From the NCBI GenBank assembly GCA_902777605.1, contig CACYUI010000008.1, positions 1-56,428 on the forward strand: 56,428 nucleotides of DNA, given 5' to 3'. The notes below the pieces were generated by a model. That model was not told the origin of the DNA. It worked only from the letters and a program-made list of their open reading frames with translations, and searched no databases. Positions 7,251 to 16,045 of this stretch are shown one piece after another (position 1 is the first letter of the stretch; each line of letters starts with the position of its first letter). The stretch is from an uncultured bacterium (GTDB lineage: Bacteria > Cyanobacteriota > Vampirovibrionia > Gastranaerophilales > Gastranaerophilaceae). The position numbers and the translations under genes are program-made.

Positions 7251-8276
7251 TTAATATGTAAACTGATAAGTTTGACCGAGTTTATTTACCGTAAATTGAA
7301 GCGGTTGAGGGTCTTCTTTAAATTTTAAACAAAGTATTCTCATAGAAGAATTTGCCTTCAAATCATAATTTTCAGGCAATGAATGAGAATATCTTGTAGC
7401 TTCTTTTACAACCATTGCAAGTCTTACGTTGTTTGCAACAGTAAAACCTAATGACAAACCACCTGTGGCAACAGCCAAAGGAACGCCCAAATTGTCCGCA
7501 AGGTCTAATTTATCCATATCTACAAATGTCATGGTTGTGACATCTTTTAGCGCTGCAAGTCTTTCTGAATAAACTTTTTCTACTTTTATGTCAGAATTTG
7601 AATTATTTTTAACAATGTATTCAAAGGCGTGAACATATTTATTTTCTTTGTTTTTCAAACGATATTCATTAACTGTAACTGTAACATCAGCATCTGCATT
7701 ATAAAATTCTTGTGAATCAACACAAGTCAAATCAATCGGATCATTGTCCTCTGAATACGGAATAGTAGATGTTTTTTCATTTCCTTTAGACAATTTGTCA
7801 TTTAATTTACTCATACCTTTTTTAAGCGGTTTTAAACCGTCAGGAAGTGTAAATAATCCGTCCAGTGCGCCTGATCTTGCATAATCTATAAAATCAAATT
7901 TATATTCTTTATAGGCTTCATTATCTTCAAGTGTTTCATATTGGTAATTTTGGCTTTTAAAGAATGATGTAACATCGTTACTCTCTTTGTCATAATCAGC
8001 ATCTGTTACAATGTATACATCTGTATCGTGCAGAGCAGGGTAGAATTTCATATAATAGTGATTACCATCATATGTTGCGTAATAAGCGTTTCTTGCAAGT
8101 TTCTTAACCTCAATTTCGTTACTTAAAATGTTATCTACAACAGGAACAACCGTTCTTACATTTTGGTCTTTTATTCTGTACGCATGATAGTCTTTAATCA
8201 TGCCGGCAGCATTTGCAGCTACAGAAAAAAGAACAAGTATTGATAATGTACAAATACTTTTTAGCATTTTTTTCAT
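7251..8276 (-). CDS. Secreted protein of unknown function
   Basis: 341 residues with a clear Sec signal peptide (KK at the N terminus, hydrophobic about residues 7-20, likely cleavage after ANA). The mature part is about 317 residues, with an N-terminal alpha/beta portion (about 25-120), a charged Lys-rich linker (about 140-165) and a beta-rich C-terminal half. I do not recognise a family or catalytic motif. It starts 1 bp after the stop of the upstream AI-2E-type permease on the same strand, so the two are almost certainly co-transcribed. A periplasmic or envelope role is likely from the signal peptide; nothing more specific can be said. Confidence 0.8.
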   Translation of the reverse strand: MKKMLKSICTLSILVLFSVAANAAGMIKDYHAYRIKDQNVRTVVPVVDNILSNEIEVKKLARNAYYATYDGNHYYMKFYPALHDTDVYIVTDADYDKESNDVTSFFKSQNYQYETLEDNEAYKEYKFDFIDYARSGALDGLFTLPDGLKPLKKGMSKLNDKLSKGNEKTSTIPYSEDNDPIDLTCVDSQEFYNADADVTVTVNEYRLKNKENKYVHAFEYIVKNNSNSDIKVEKVYSERLAALKDVTTMTFVDMDKLDLADNLGVPLAVATGGLSLGFTVANNVRLAMVVKEATRYSHSLPENYDLKANSSMRILCLKFKEDPQPLQFTVNKLGQTYQFTY

Positions 8277-8277
8277 A

Positions 8278-9342
8278 TTAATTACTCTCCTTTGCTGTTA
8301 ATTCAACATTTTCTTCTTTTTCTTTTATATTTTTTACATATAATTCATCAAGCAAAACACAAATTGTTGCAGCCATCGCAGGTCCGAAAAGTACTCCGAT
8401 AAATCCAAAATATTTTCCGCCTAAAATTAGTGATAAGAAAATAATTGTCGGATGCAAATCCATTAATTTGCTGAATGCCAAAGGTCTAACCAAATTATTT
8501 TCTATAAGTTGTGCTAAAACCATAACAATAAGTGTTGTAATAAGAACTTTTGTACCAAATTCATAAACACCTATTAAACAGATTACAATAGCAATAGCTG
8601 GCCCCACAACAGGAACTATATCCAATATTGCAGCTATAATTGCAATAGAAATTGCATATGGGTTTTGCAAAATTAATAAACCGACTGCATTTACAACAAA
8701 AACACTTAATACAGCCATTGTTTGAGCAAATACATATCCGCCCATTTTTGAAGATATATTATCAATGATTTCTTCAGTTCTATTTTTTATGTTTAACGGA
8801 AAGTATTTCAAAACAGTTTCTTTAATGTTCTTTTTATCCTGCATAAAGAAAAACAGAAAGATTAAACCCGTTAAGCAATAAGCGAAACTTGAGCCCATGC
8901 CTTTTAATAATTCTGCGATATAATCTATTGCACTTTCAGTAGAATTTGCCATAGAGGTAGTCATTCCGTCAATGTCTATTTTGGTTATGCCCATTGCTTG
9001 GCATAAAGCACTGCCCTTAATGGCTTCGTCTAAATTTTTCACATAATTAGGATATTCTTTAATTAATTCGCTAATTTGGTATGCACCCAACATAAATATA
9101 AATGCCAGTAACACACCTAATATAGATAAAGCACCAAATAATACAATGCATGCAGCGGCAGGTCTTGGCATTTTCTTTTCCAATTTGTCAACAATAGGAT
9201 TAAGAGAACATGCAAATACTAACGAAATAAATAGCATTATTGCTATATCAACATTTGTGAACATAAAGAATAAAAAAAGTACAATGAATGCTCCAAATAA
9301 AATGATATTAATCGGAATTTCATTGTTAAACAATCTTATCAT
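8278..9342 (-). CDS. AI-2E family transporter (TqsA/PerM-like permease)
   Basis: 354 residues starting at the ATG at 9342, preceded by AAAGGAGGAAGT, which is far better than the upstream ATG at 9366. The pattern is that of the AI-2E (UPF0118) family: N-terminal TM pair, a helical extracytoplasmic segment (about 75-145), then a conserved C-terminal bundle with DIVPVVGPAIAIVICLIGVYEF and LVRPLAFSKLMDLHPTIIF, followed by GGKYFGFIGVLFGPAMAA. Members range from autoinducer-2 exporters to Na+/H+ antiporters, so the substrate is open. It is first in a two-gene unit with the secreted protein downstream. Confidence 0.9.
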   Translation of the reverse strand: MIRLFNNEIPINIILFGAFIVLFLFFMFTNVDIAIMLFISLVFACSLNPIVDKLEKKMPRPAAACIVLFGALSILGVLLAFIFMLGAYQISELIKEYPNYVKNLDEAIKGSALCQAMGITKIDIDGMTTSMANSTESAIDYIAELLKGMGSSFAYCLTGLIFLFFFMQDKKNIKETVLKYFPLNIKNRTEEIIDNISSKMGGYVFAQTMAVLSVFVVNAVGLLILQNPYAISIAIIAAILDIVPVVGPAIAIVICLIGVYEFGTKVLITTLIVMVLAQLIENNLVRPLAFSKLMDLHPTIIFLSLILGGKYFGFIGVLFGPAMAATICVLLDELYVKNIKEKEENVELTAKESN

Positions 9343-9457
9343 ACTTCCTCCTTTAACTTTTATCACAATAAATGATATAATAAATTTGGATATTATTCAA
9401 ATTTTATAAATCTATTTTTACAAAAATATAGTGTATATAATATTTAGGGGGTAGTGT

Positions 9458-9923
9458 ATGCGCAAAGTAACAGGATTGTTAGCAATTATTATATCTGTTG
9501 TAATTTTTGTTGGCGTAGCAGTCTATTATAAAAATATCAAAGATAATGGTTTTTTAACAAAAAAAACTGTAATATCTTATTTTCACAAAGGAGTTTATAG
9601 AAGTTACTTACTTACTTAATACAGAAAAATCAAATAGTGATGATTTTTATATTTTTTATGATGATAAATCCGGTTATACTCAAGATGGCGAAATGGGGAT
9701 AGGGTTACCTTATTCTTGTGTGCAAATTAACGGTTATGTAAAATTTAGGTTTGGAGGAGTTGATGAGCCAGAGGAGGTATTAACAATACAATCAGCTGAG
9801 GGCGCTAAAATTACAGGCTCCTTTAAGGATGGTCTAATACACGAATTTGTTCTTATTCCAAATGCAAATCCCGATGATTTTGATGCTGTTGAATATACAA
9901 AAACTGGCAAACCAAATAAATAA
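9458..9923 (+). pseudogene. Small membrane-anchored protein gene with a frameshift
   Basis: An ATG at 9458 after a GGGGG-type Shine-Dalgarno opens 53 codons with an N-terminal TM helix (about residues 5-24) and stops at 9617. A second frame is open from 9573 to the stop at 9923 and reads on naturally, through VTYLLNTEKSNSDDFYIF and QDGEMGIGLPYS, to a C terminus ending TKTGKPNK. One indel between 9573 and 9617 would join the two into a protein of about 154 residues. The alternative ATG at 9693 has no Shine-Dalgarno, so an independent downstream gene is less likely. A TATAAT at 9436-9441 lies just upstream. The family is not recognised. It could be a true frameshift mutation or a sequencing error. 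Confidence 0.5.
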
Positions 9924-9943
9924 TATTTAAAGTTTAAACAAAG

Positions 9944-10621
9944 CTACTCTATATCAAAATTAAAGTATGTGTCAGGAAATGGTTCGTTTTTTAAGGTAAA
10001 ATGCCACCACTCGGAATCTATACCTTGAAATCCTGCTTTAATCATTGCATCGTGTAAAATTTTTCTGTTTTTCTTTTGCTCTCGTGTTAATTTTTTGTAA
10101 TCAGGATGCGAAATTTCGCTGAACAAATCAAAAGTTCCACCCATATCAACAAAAGAGCCGTCTTTTCTAATAATAGTCAAATCAACGGTAGAACCTCTTG
10201 TGTGTCCTGATTTTTCCATGATATATTGACCTTTGAGTAAATCAGATTTTTTGAGAGTTGGATAGAAAGATTTATCTCCTTCGTCATTAGGATTATTTAT
10301 CCATACAACAAAATTATCGACAGCTTTTTGCGGTCTGTATGTATCCCAAATAAGTAATCTGTATCCTTGTTTTCTTAAGTCTTTTGCAGCACGGGCAAGA
10401 GCACTTGCCCCTTCTTTAGTCATATAGGCAACTGGGGCTTTGTATCCGTTAATGGGATTTCCTGTAAAATTATTTGGCGAATAATATCTTATATCAAAAG
10501 CTGCATCATTAACTACGGTATAAACAGGTACAAAATCACTTTTGTCATAAGAAATTTCAGATGCAAAAGTTATTTGTGCAAAGCCTAAAGTGATTAGTAA
10601 AATCAAGAATAAATTTTTCAT
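9944..10621 (-). CDS. D-alanyl-D-alanine dipeptidase, VanX/DdpX type (peptidase M15D)
   Basis: 225 residues with a signal peptide (about 1-20), so it acts in the periplasm. The M15D zinc site is complete: H140 and D147 in SGHTRGSTVDLT, with H207 in EWWHF and the catalytic base E204. R96 in DTYRP matches the transition-state arginine of VanX. The reaction is hydrolysis of D-Ala-D-Ala. In the absence of other vancomycin-resistance genes here, a role in recycling peptidoglycan-derived dipeptide (as for DdpX) is more likely than resistance. Its neighbours are envelope-related (GT8 glycosyltransferase, MFS). Confidence is high for the activity. Confidence 0.93.
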   Translation of the reverse strand: MKNLFLILLITLGFAQITFASEISYDKSDFVPVYTVVNDAAFDIRYYSPNNFTGNPINGYKAPVAYMTKEGASALARAAKDLRKQGYRLLIWDTYRPQKAVDNFVVWINNPNDEGDKSFYPTLKKSDLLKGQYIMEKSGHTRGSTVDLTIIRKDGSFVDMGGTFDLFSEISHPDYKKLTREQKKNRKILHDAMIKAGFQGIDSEWWHFTLKNEPFPDTYFNFDIE

Positions 10622-10646
10622 ATAAATTTCCTATTGTGTTTATATT

Positions 10647-11627
10647 TTAATCTGCGTTATTGAAATTGCAAGTTTCTAGCTTCCAGTTAGGGTTAATCAT
10701 GTGAGCATATTCCCACCATTTATCACTATATGGAATATCCATTGTGCACCATGGTTTATTTTGTCCTGCAAAATGCACTATTACTGCACTGTCTTTTAGC
10801 TGTTCATATGAATTGATATCATCTAAATAAGGTCTATAAATATACCTAAAATCATTCATATAAAAATCCGTATCAGTCCAATATGTTATAAAATTGTATA
10901 TTGGTGAAAGTTTTTTTATCTTTGCTATTGGAATTACTTCATTAAAAGCTGTTTGAGTCATCAACATTCTCATCATATCAGCATTTTTTGATTCTATAAG
11001 TTTTTCTTTAATATTATCTTTTCGCATTTTTTTGAGGTTTAATACCATTACTCCACAATTGTAGTTATACCATCTTTGAAATAGTACAAAGTCTTGTCCA
11101 AGATTGTATCTTTTGCTATCAGCAGTTGCTTTTGACACTGCTGCTAAATAATATCTGTTAATATTTGTATTATACAAATTCAATAAATCCCCAAGAATGA
11201 TAATATCAGAATCTAAATAAAGGACTTTGTCATAATCAGGAAGCAAGTCCGGCATAAAAAATTTGTATAAATCGGCTCTGGAAACATGGTTGCTTACCGG
11301 AAAATTTCCTATGTCATTGAGTTTTGAGATTTCTAATGGTTTTATATTTATAACAAAATTTTTATTTTCAAAAGTTTTAAATTCTTTTTCTGTTTGTTTA
11401 TCCACATCAACAGCAAAAATTGTAATATTATATTTTGATTCGGGATTTTTATTAAGAAAAGCTGATTTTAAAGCAACTTTTAAATAGTTTTTATATGCAT
11501 TGTCTGTTGTAAATACGATGTTTACGGTGCTTGGCGTAGGTTCTCTTTTTGTTGAAAAAAAATATACAAGTAAAGTTGTACTGATAATCAATGCCAGTAT
11601 TAACACATAAAGTAAAAACTTTTTCAT
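10647..11627 (-). CDS. Family 8 glycosyltransferase with N-terminal membrane anchor
   Basis: 326 residues. TM helix at about residues 4-24, then a GT8 catalytic domain: VNIVFTTDNAY at the nucleotide-binding start, KVLYLDSDIIILGDL with the metal-binding DxD, CGVMVLNLKKMR, and a late VIVHFAGQNKPW, which is the conserved H-x-G/A-x-x-KPW motif. GT8 enzymes of the LgtC type transfer galactose or glucose to lipopolysaccharide or other glycans with retention. An N-terminal anchor is unusual for LgtC-like enzymes and suggests a membrane-tethered catalytic domain. It faces away from the MFS gene upstream, sharing a divergent promoter region. Confidence 0.88.
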   Translation of the reverse strand: MKKFLLYVLILALIISTTLLVYFFSTKREPTPSTVNIVFTTDNAYKNYLKVALKSAFLNKNPESKYNITIFAVDVDKQTEKEFKTFENKNFVINIKPLEISKLNDIGNFPVSNHVSRADLYKFFMPDLLPDYDKVLYLDSDIIILGDLLNLYNTNINRYYLAAVSKATADSKRYNLGQDFVLFQRWYNYNCGVMVLNLKKMRKDNIKEKLIESKNADMMRMLMTQTAFNEVIPIAKIKKLSPIYNFITYWTDTDFYMNDFRYIYRPYLDDINSYEQLKDSAVIVHFAGQNKPWCTMDIPYSDKWWEYAHMINPNWKLETCNFNNAD

Positions 11628-11700
11628 AAATACTCCGCTATTTTTGTATTTAAGTTACAATAACAATTGTATATTATACGAGAGAAAAAAACAATAAATA

Positions 11701-12891
11701 ATGAATAAAACGGTAACGCTACATTTAAATATACTAAATTTTTCGTCTTTCTTGCAATATCAAAGATTTATTATGCCAATATCGTTTTTGTTTTATATAA
11801 GCAACGGTTTGACTTTTTCTGACTTTGTTTTTTTTCAGAGTATTTTTAATATAACATGTTTAATATCAAAAATACCTATGGGTTTTTTAGGAGACATCTT
11901 TCCCAAAAAACATTTGATAATTATATCGTATTTAATGTTTACATTGAGAGTTTTGTTGTGGATATTTTTTAGCGGTTTTTGGGTTATATTAGCCGGTGAA
12001 ATTTTATATGGTTTATTTAAAGCATTGTTTAGAGGAAATGTAGATAGTTATATTTACGAACTTCTAAAGAAAAATAATATAGAAGCGAAGATGATGTCTG
12101 GATATGGTAAACTGTCTTTATATACTTCTATCGGTTCTGCGCTAAGTTGTATAGCGGGTGCCATATTGTACAAATATACTGGTTTTAAAACAATATTAAT
12201 ACTGGAGCTTGTATTCCAAATTGTTGCGGTCATTTTATTGTGTTTTATACCAAATATACCGGCAGCAAATAAACCGGGCAGGACATTTACTCAACATCTA
12301 AATGATTTAAGACAGAGTATATTGAGCACAATAACTAACGAAAAAATAAACTATCTTGTTTATTATTCTGCATTTTTAACAGGTATGACAACTGTTTTTG
12401 TATGGAATTTTCAGCCTCTTTTAAAGTATTCCCATGCCCCCGTAATTTTGTTTGGTGTAGTGAGTTTTGTAAATCAGCTTCTAAGAGGTATTGGAGGAGC
12501 TTGTGCAAACTTCTTTGTAAAACTATTTAAAACTTCAATAACAAAAATAGAATACATGTTTGTAATTTTAGCATTTTTAATGATTCTGTCTGCTTATAAA
12601 GTGAACAATTATATATTCTCCGCTTTGGCGATATTTATAGTTAGTGCAGCGATAATGTTGTTTGTAGTTTTTAATATATATACTGTTTCGAAAATACATG
12701 CAAACACGCCTGATGCATCGAGAGCGTCTACATCTTCTACAAGCACTTTTTGGGGAGATTTTTCAGCTTTTATAATGCTTATATCGTTCAAATTTTTGTA
12801 TGATGGTGTTGGTTTAAAATATACTCTTTTAATATTTTTCTTACTGGCAATGATATTATTATTTCCAAGAAGAAGTCATAATTCTGTGTGA
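11701..12891 (+). CDS. Major facilitator superfamily transporter
   Basis: 396 residues with about 12 hydrophobic segments. The loop after TM2 carries GFLGDIFPKKHLI, the family's G-x-L-x-D-x-x-x-[RK]-[RK] motif between TM2 and TM3. Codon bias is strongly AT-rich. No good Shine-Dalgarno precedes the ATG, only GAGAG about 17 bp upstream, so the start is moderately certain. It stands alone between a divergent glycosyltransferase and the repeat-dense gap. The substrate cannot be assigned; proximity to envelope genes is weak context only. Confidence 0.8.
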   Translation: MNKTVTLHLNILNFSSFLQYQRFIMPISFLFYISNGLTFSDFVFFQSIFNITCLISKIPMGFLGDIFPKKHLIIISYLMFTLRVLLWIFFSGFWVILAGEILYGLFKALFRGNVDSYIYELLKKNNIEAKMMSGYGKLSLYTSIGSALSCIAGAILYKYTGFKTILILELVFQIVAVILLCFIPNIPAANKPGRTFTQHLNDLRQSILSTITNEKINYLVYYSAFLTGMTTVFVWNFQPLLKYSHAPVILFGVVSFVNQLLRGIGGACANFFVKLFKTSITKIEYMFVILAFLMILSAYKVNNYIFSALAIFIVSAAIMLFVVFNIYTVSKIHANTPDASRASTSSTSTFWGDFSAFIMLISFKFLYDGVGLKYTLLIFFLLAMILLFPRRSHNSV

Positions 12892-12940
12892 GTAGGATAT
12901 GGCATTTGCCTCAACAATGTAGCTAAAGTGAACAGACAAT

Positions 12941-13117
12941 GCCTCGGAATGACTTAGTGTGAAAGCTGCCGGTATGGCGTCATTGCGAGTGGCTCAAAAG
13001 CTTGAGACGCGTGGCAATCCAGCTTTTCTTTTCTATTTACAAATCTTGTATTTGACCAAATAAGAATAGTTAATAAAAGGCTGGATTACTTCGTCCTACA
13101 GTCCTCGTGATGACAAA
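12941..13117. repeat. MITE-like palindromic repeat of the CGTCATTGCGAG / GGCAATCCAG type
   Basis: The left half CGTCATTGCGAG (12978-12989) ... GTGGCAATCCAGC (13011-13023) is mirrored by the right half GCTGGATTACTTCGTC (13080-13095) ... CCTCGTGATGAC (about 13102-13113), giving a long imperfect inverted repeat around an AT-rich core. A fragment of a second right end, GCCTCGGAATGAC, sits at 12941-12953. Repeats with these ends are scattered across many bacterial genomes. No ORF or transposase lies inside. Confidence 0.75.
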
Positions 13118-13122
13118 GTTTA

Positions 13123-13178
13123 TAGGTTGGCATTACTATGCCAACAAAAGTTTTTGTCGCCTTGGTAAAGGCGACCTA
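13123..13178. repeat. Compact two-hairpin repeat, intact copy
   Basis: Two 8-bp hairpins follow each other: GTTGGCAT (13126-13133) / ATGCCAAC (13138-13145) and GTCGCCTT (13156-13163) / AAGGCGAC (13168-13175), each with a 4-nt loop and joined by AAAAGTTTTT. The outer ends TAGG and CCTA are also complementary. The copies at 894-1118 share the ends and layout but differ in the stem sequences, with compensating changes on both sides of each stem. Confidence 0.7.
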
Positions 13179-13244
13179 TTATTCCTACCCTGATTAGTGG
13201 AGGTTAGGTGGGGTAACGGTTTTTCTTATTAAACATTATCAATA

Positions 13245-13456
13245 CCCACCCCTTACCCTCCTCGTTGGAGAGGGGAGGGTTTTTAGAGTCCTAAATCCTC
13301 GCCCCTTGAGGGAGAGGGAAGAATTTCTATATGAAAGCTTTGCTTGAATATTAGAAATTCGGGTGCGGGGTATTTTTCTTACTTTGATGGATAAGTAAGG
13401 TTTGACACCTCACCCTGTCCTCGCCACTTCGTGGTCTCTCCTGTTAGGAGAGGGGA
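13245..13456. repeat. Cluster of G-rich palindromic repeats in a gene-free stretch
   Basis: Three copies or part-copies of the repeat found inside the exporter genes lie here: 13245-13279 (CCCACCCCTTACCCTCCTCG ..., minus orientation), 13297-13318 (CCTCGCCCCTTGAGGGAGAG ..., plus orientation, stem only) and 13406-13456 (CACCTCACCCTGTCCTCGCC ..., minus orientation with an extra small hairpin). Together with the two repeats just upstream they fill most of the 790-bp gap between 12892 and 13680. The remaining about 200 bp before the pilin gene shows nothing else I can identify. Confidence 0.7.
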
Positions 13457-13680
13457 GTTTATTTTGTCATTCTGAACTCCTTTAACCATTTACCCCTGAA
13501 GAATCGCCATAACTTCTTTGTCATGTAAAACTTGATCTACGATTAATTTGTTATTGCTGGGTTTCACCCAATCAGGATACAGGCTACCACTATTTTTGAT
13601 ATTGATATTTTGTACATTATGATGTATGATATACGCAAAAGCAAGCTAAAAATTTTTATTTAAGAATAGAAAGGGTTTTT

Positions 13681-14343
13681 ATGTTGAAAAATAGAAAACT
13701 AAAAGGTTTTACTCTTGCAGAAGTATTGATTACTCTAACAATTATTGGCGTTATATCGGCAATTACATTACCGGCGTTACAAAATAATGTGAATACAACT
13801 GCAATGGAAAAACAAACCTCGAAGTTTTATTCACAACTTCAAGAAATGGTAGACAGATATAAATCAATTAACGGCATAGATCAAATAGATTCAGACATAA
13901 GGTCTGAAGCAAACTTGAGAAAATACTTTAAGATTAAAAGCAAGTGTGCGACCAAAACTGATTGTTTTGCATCTACATATTATAGTGTAAGAGATTTAAG
14001 TAAAACATACAGTTTAGATGATATGTCAAAAACCGGTAATGTGTCAGCATCAGACCCAGATGCTGCAACATATCTTTTAGCAGATGGTACTACTTTTGGG
14101 ATAAATGGACACAATATAGTATTCTTCGATATAAACGGACCTAAAAAACCCAACAAAGTCGGATATGACATGTGGGTGGCACAAATAAGTGATGATGGAA
14201 ACATTGATGGTTATGGTTGCAATGATAGTACTACAAAAACAACTATTGCGACGGACCTGGAGAAATGTTTAAAAGGTGAAACCGGAAAGTATACCGGTTG
14301 TTTTGGTCATTTTGTACGTAACGGGTTTAAATTCGACTACTAA
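13681..14343 (+). CDS. Type IV pilin-like (pseudopilin) protein, first of a tandem pair
   Basis: 220 residues. The prepilin peptidase site is textbook: a short basic leader ending at G9, F10 as the mature first residue, E14 at mature position 5, and hydrophobic helix FTLAEVLITLTIIGVISA. Mature length is about 211 residues, with a Cys-containing globular domain (pairs KCATKTDCF and GCNDS...KCL, and a late GCFGHF) likely forming disulfides. A D-x-NGPKKPNKVGYDMW segment resembles the Asp-rich loop near the end of pseudopilin folds. The C terminus RNGFKFDY is shared with the downstream paralogue. It would be assembled by type IV pilus or type II secretion machinery not present in the window. A good AAAGGG Shine-Dalgarno precedes the ATG. 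Confidence 0.9.
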   Translation: MLKNRKLKGFTLAEVLITLTIIGVISAITLPALQNNVNTTAMEKQTSKFYSQLQEMVDRYKSINGIDQIDSDIRSEANLRKYFKIKSKCATKTDCFASTYYSVRDLSKTYSLDDMSKTGNVSASDPDAATYLLADGTTFGINGHNIVFFDINGPKKPNKVGYDMWVAQISDDGNIDGYGCNDSTTKTTIATDLEKCLKGETGKYTGCFGHFVRNGFKFDY

Positions 14344-14454
14344 TATCTAATATAAGCAAGTGTAAAATCGATTATATTGATATTTTGCTAATGATTGTGT
14401 ATGATACAATTAGGATTAAATTATTAAAAAACAATTAAAATAAAAGGGGGGTTC

Positions 14455-15090
14455 ATGTTTAAAGATAGAATGTTTAAAGGTTTCACTCTTGCAGAAGTAT
14501 TGATTACTCTGACGATTATTGGTGTAATTTCTGCTATGACAATACCTTCTTTGCAGAGTAATGTGGGTACACAAGCGTTAGAAAAGCAAACGCTCAAGTT
14601 TTATTCTCAACTACAAAATATGGTTGACAGATATAAGGTAGATAATGGTGTAGATACTATTGGAGATGATTTTGGAAAAGAAGAGAATATAACCAAATAT
14701 TTAAAGATAGCTAAAAAATGCGCAAGTGCAAGTGATTGTTTTGCGAGCAGCTATACTCATGCTAGGGGTAGTTCCTTTAATAGTATACCATCAGCTTCTA
14801 ATGGTAGGATATATCAGCTGATGGACGGTACTGCGATTTCATTTAGTAGTGGTAGGGACATTTGGGTTGATGTCAATGGGCCCAAAAAGCCAAATAAAGT
14901 TGGGTATGATATGTGGAAGATTGCAGTACAAAGAGATGGAAGAATTGATGGGGGTGGAAGTTCAGCTACTTGGAATATGAATATGTCAAAGGCAACTATT
15001 AATACCAATTTGAACCTTTGTTTAAATTCAGGCACCGCAAGCGGTTGTTTCGGTCACTTTATTCGTAACGGGTTCAAGTTTGACTACTAA
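14455..15090 (+). CDS. Type IV pilin-like (pseudopilin) protein, second of a tandem pair
   Basis: 211 residues, clearly paralogous to the gene 110 bp upstream. It has the same 9-residue leader, the same N-terminal helix nearly residue for residue, the same Cys spacing (KCASASDCF, a late CLNSGTASGCFGHF), the same VNGPKKPNKVGYDMW segment and the same RNGFKFDY end. The middle of the globular domain differs most and has a Ser/Gly-rich stretch (GRIDGGGSS). A strong AAAAGGGGGG Shine-Dalgarno precedes ATG 14455. The pattern of conserved ends with a variable middle fits duplication followed by diversification of the exposed face. Start and family are secure; whether it is a major or minor pilin is not known. 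Confidence 0.9.
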   Translation: MFKDRMFKGFTLAEVLITLTIIGVISAMTIPSLQSNVGTQALEKQTLKFYSQLQNMVDRYKVDNGVDTIGDDFGKEENITKYLKIAKKCASASDCFASSYTHARGSSFNSIPSASNGRIYQLMDGTAISFSSGRDIWVDVNGPKKPNKVGYDMWKIAVQRDGRIDGGGSSATWNMNMSKATINTNLNLCLNSGTASGCFGHFIRNGFKFDY

Positions 15091-15092
15091 TT

Positions 15093-16000
15093 GTGAATAA
15101 GCAAGATTTATTATACAGTCATAGAGTAATATTAAAGAATTTAGTACAGTATCTGCCTGCAAAGCTGATTGTTATACTAAATTCTTTTTTTATAATTCCT
15201 TTGCTAACATATTTTTTAAATATTAAAGAAGTCAGTATTTATTTGATTGCACTTCAAATTCTTAATATTTCCTGTACATGTTCTTCTGACTGGATTGCAA
15301 AGGCTGTTTTTAAGGTTTTATGAAAAATACAGGCTGAATAAAAAATTAGAAGATTTTTTATCGACAATTTTTTGGTTATCTGTTTTTGTGTATGCGGTTA
15401 TATGTGTAATGATGTTTTTCTTAAAACCGTTTATAAATAACAATTTTGCAGTCAATTCAACAATTTTATTGCTTGTCGGTATACTGCTTGTTCCATGTGC
15501 CGTTAGGCAGCATTTATACCAAATACTCCGTGTAAGAAACAACTATTGGTTGTATACTCTAAGCATCATAATATATCAACTGCTATTTATTATTCTATTT
15601 ATCTCTACAGCAGGATTGTTGCCAAATGCCCGCGGAATAATAATTGCAATGATTACATCTATAACGATTATTGATATATATAATTAAAACTATACCCAAA
15701 ATAGGTAAAATAATGCCACAGGTTAGTTTTCCTATTTTGCAAGAAGTTTTAACATACGGATTACCTCTTGTCATAACAAATGCAGGATATTGGTTAGTAT
15801 TGAATGTTCCAAAGTTTGTATTTCAATCTCAAGAAAAATATATAGATACATCAGTATTAGGGTTGGGATGGGTAATCGCTACAAGTGTTATAGAAACTCT
15901 TGCAGGGTTGTTTATTTTTGTCAACTTTCCTAAACTGGTTAAAAATTTTATAATTTGTTATTCTCTTGGATATTATCTGAGAAAAGTTATCTTTACTTAA
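15093..16000 (+). pseudogene. Polysaccharide flippase-like membrane protein gene, two frameshifts and truncated
   Basis: Three overlapping open pieces in three successive frames (15093-15323, about 15300-15687, about 15671-16000) each continue the next. Together they encode about 300 residues of hydrophobic protein of the Wzx / polysaccharide-transporter type: N-terminal basic helix, a series of TM pairs, and a cytoplasmic RFYEKYRL-type loop. The breaks fall in a T-run near 15308 and in an (AT)n tract near 15670. Flippases usually have 400-500 residues and 12-14 TMs, so the 3' part is also gone. The GTG start lies 3 bp after the pilin stop, and no good Shine-Dalgarno is seen. This is probably a decaying gene. 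Sequencing errors at low-complexity tracts could explain the frameshifts but not the truncation. Confidence 0.65.
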
Positions 16001-16045
16001 AAAATACAAACTTTTTTCTTACATAAAATTTTTCTTTATCTCTAA

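Noticed and set aside
9944-10621. VanX-like gene as evidence of vancomycin resistance
   Set aside because: No vanH/vanA ligase or VanRS regulators are present, and a Gram-negative-type envelope makes a recycling role likelier.
13123-13456. CRISPR array in the repeat-dense gap
   Set aside because: Repeats are of different families, irregular in spacing and orientation, and there are no uniform spacers or cas genes.
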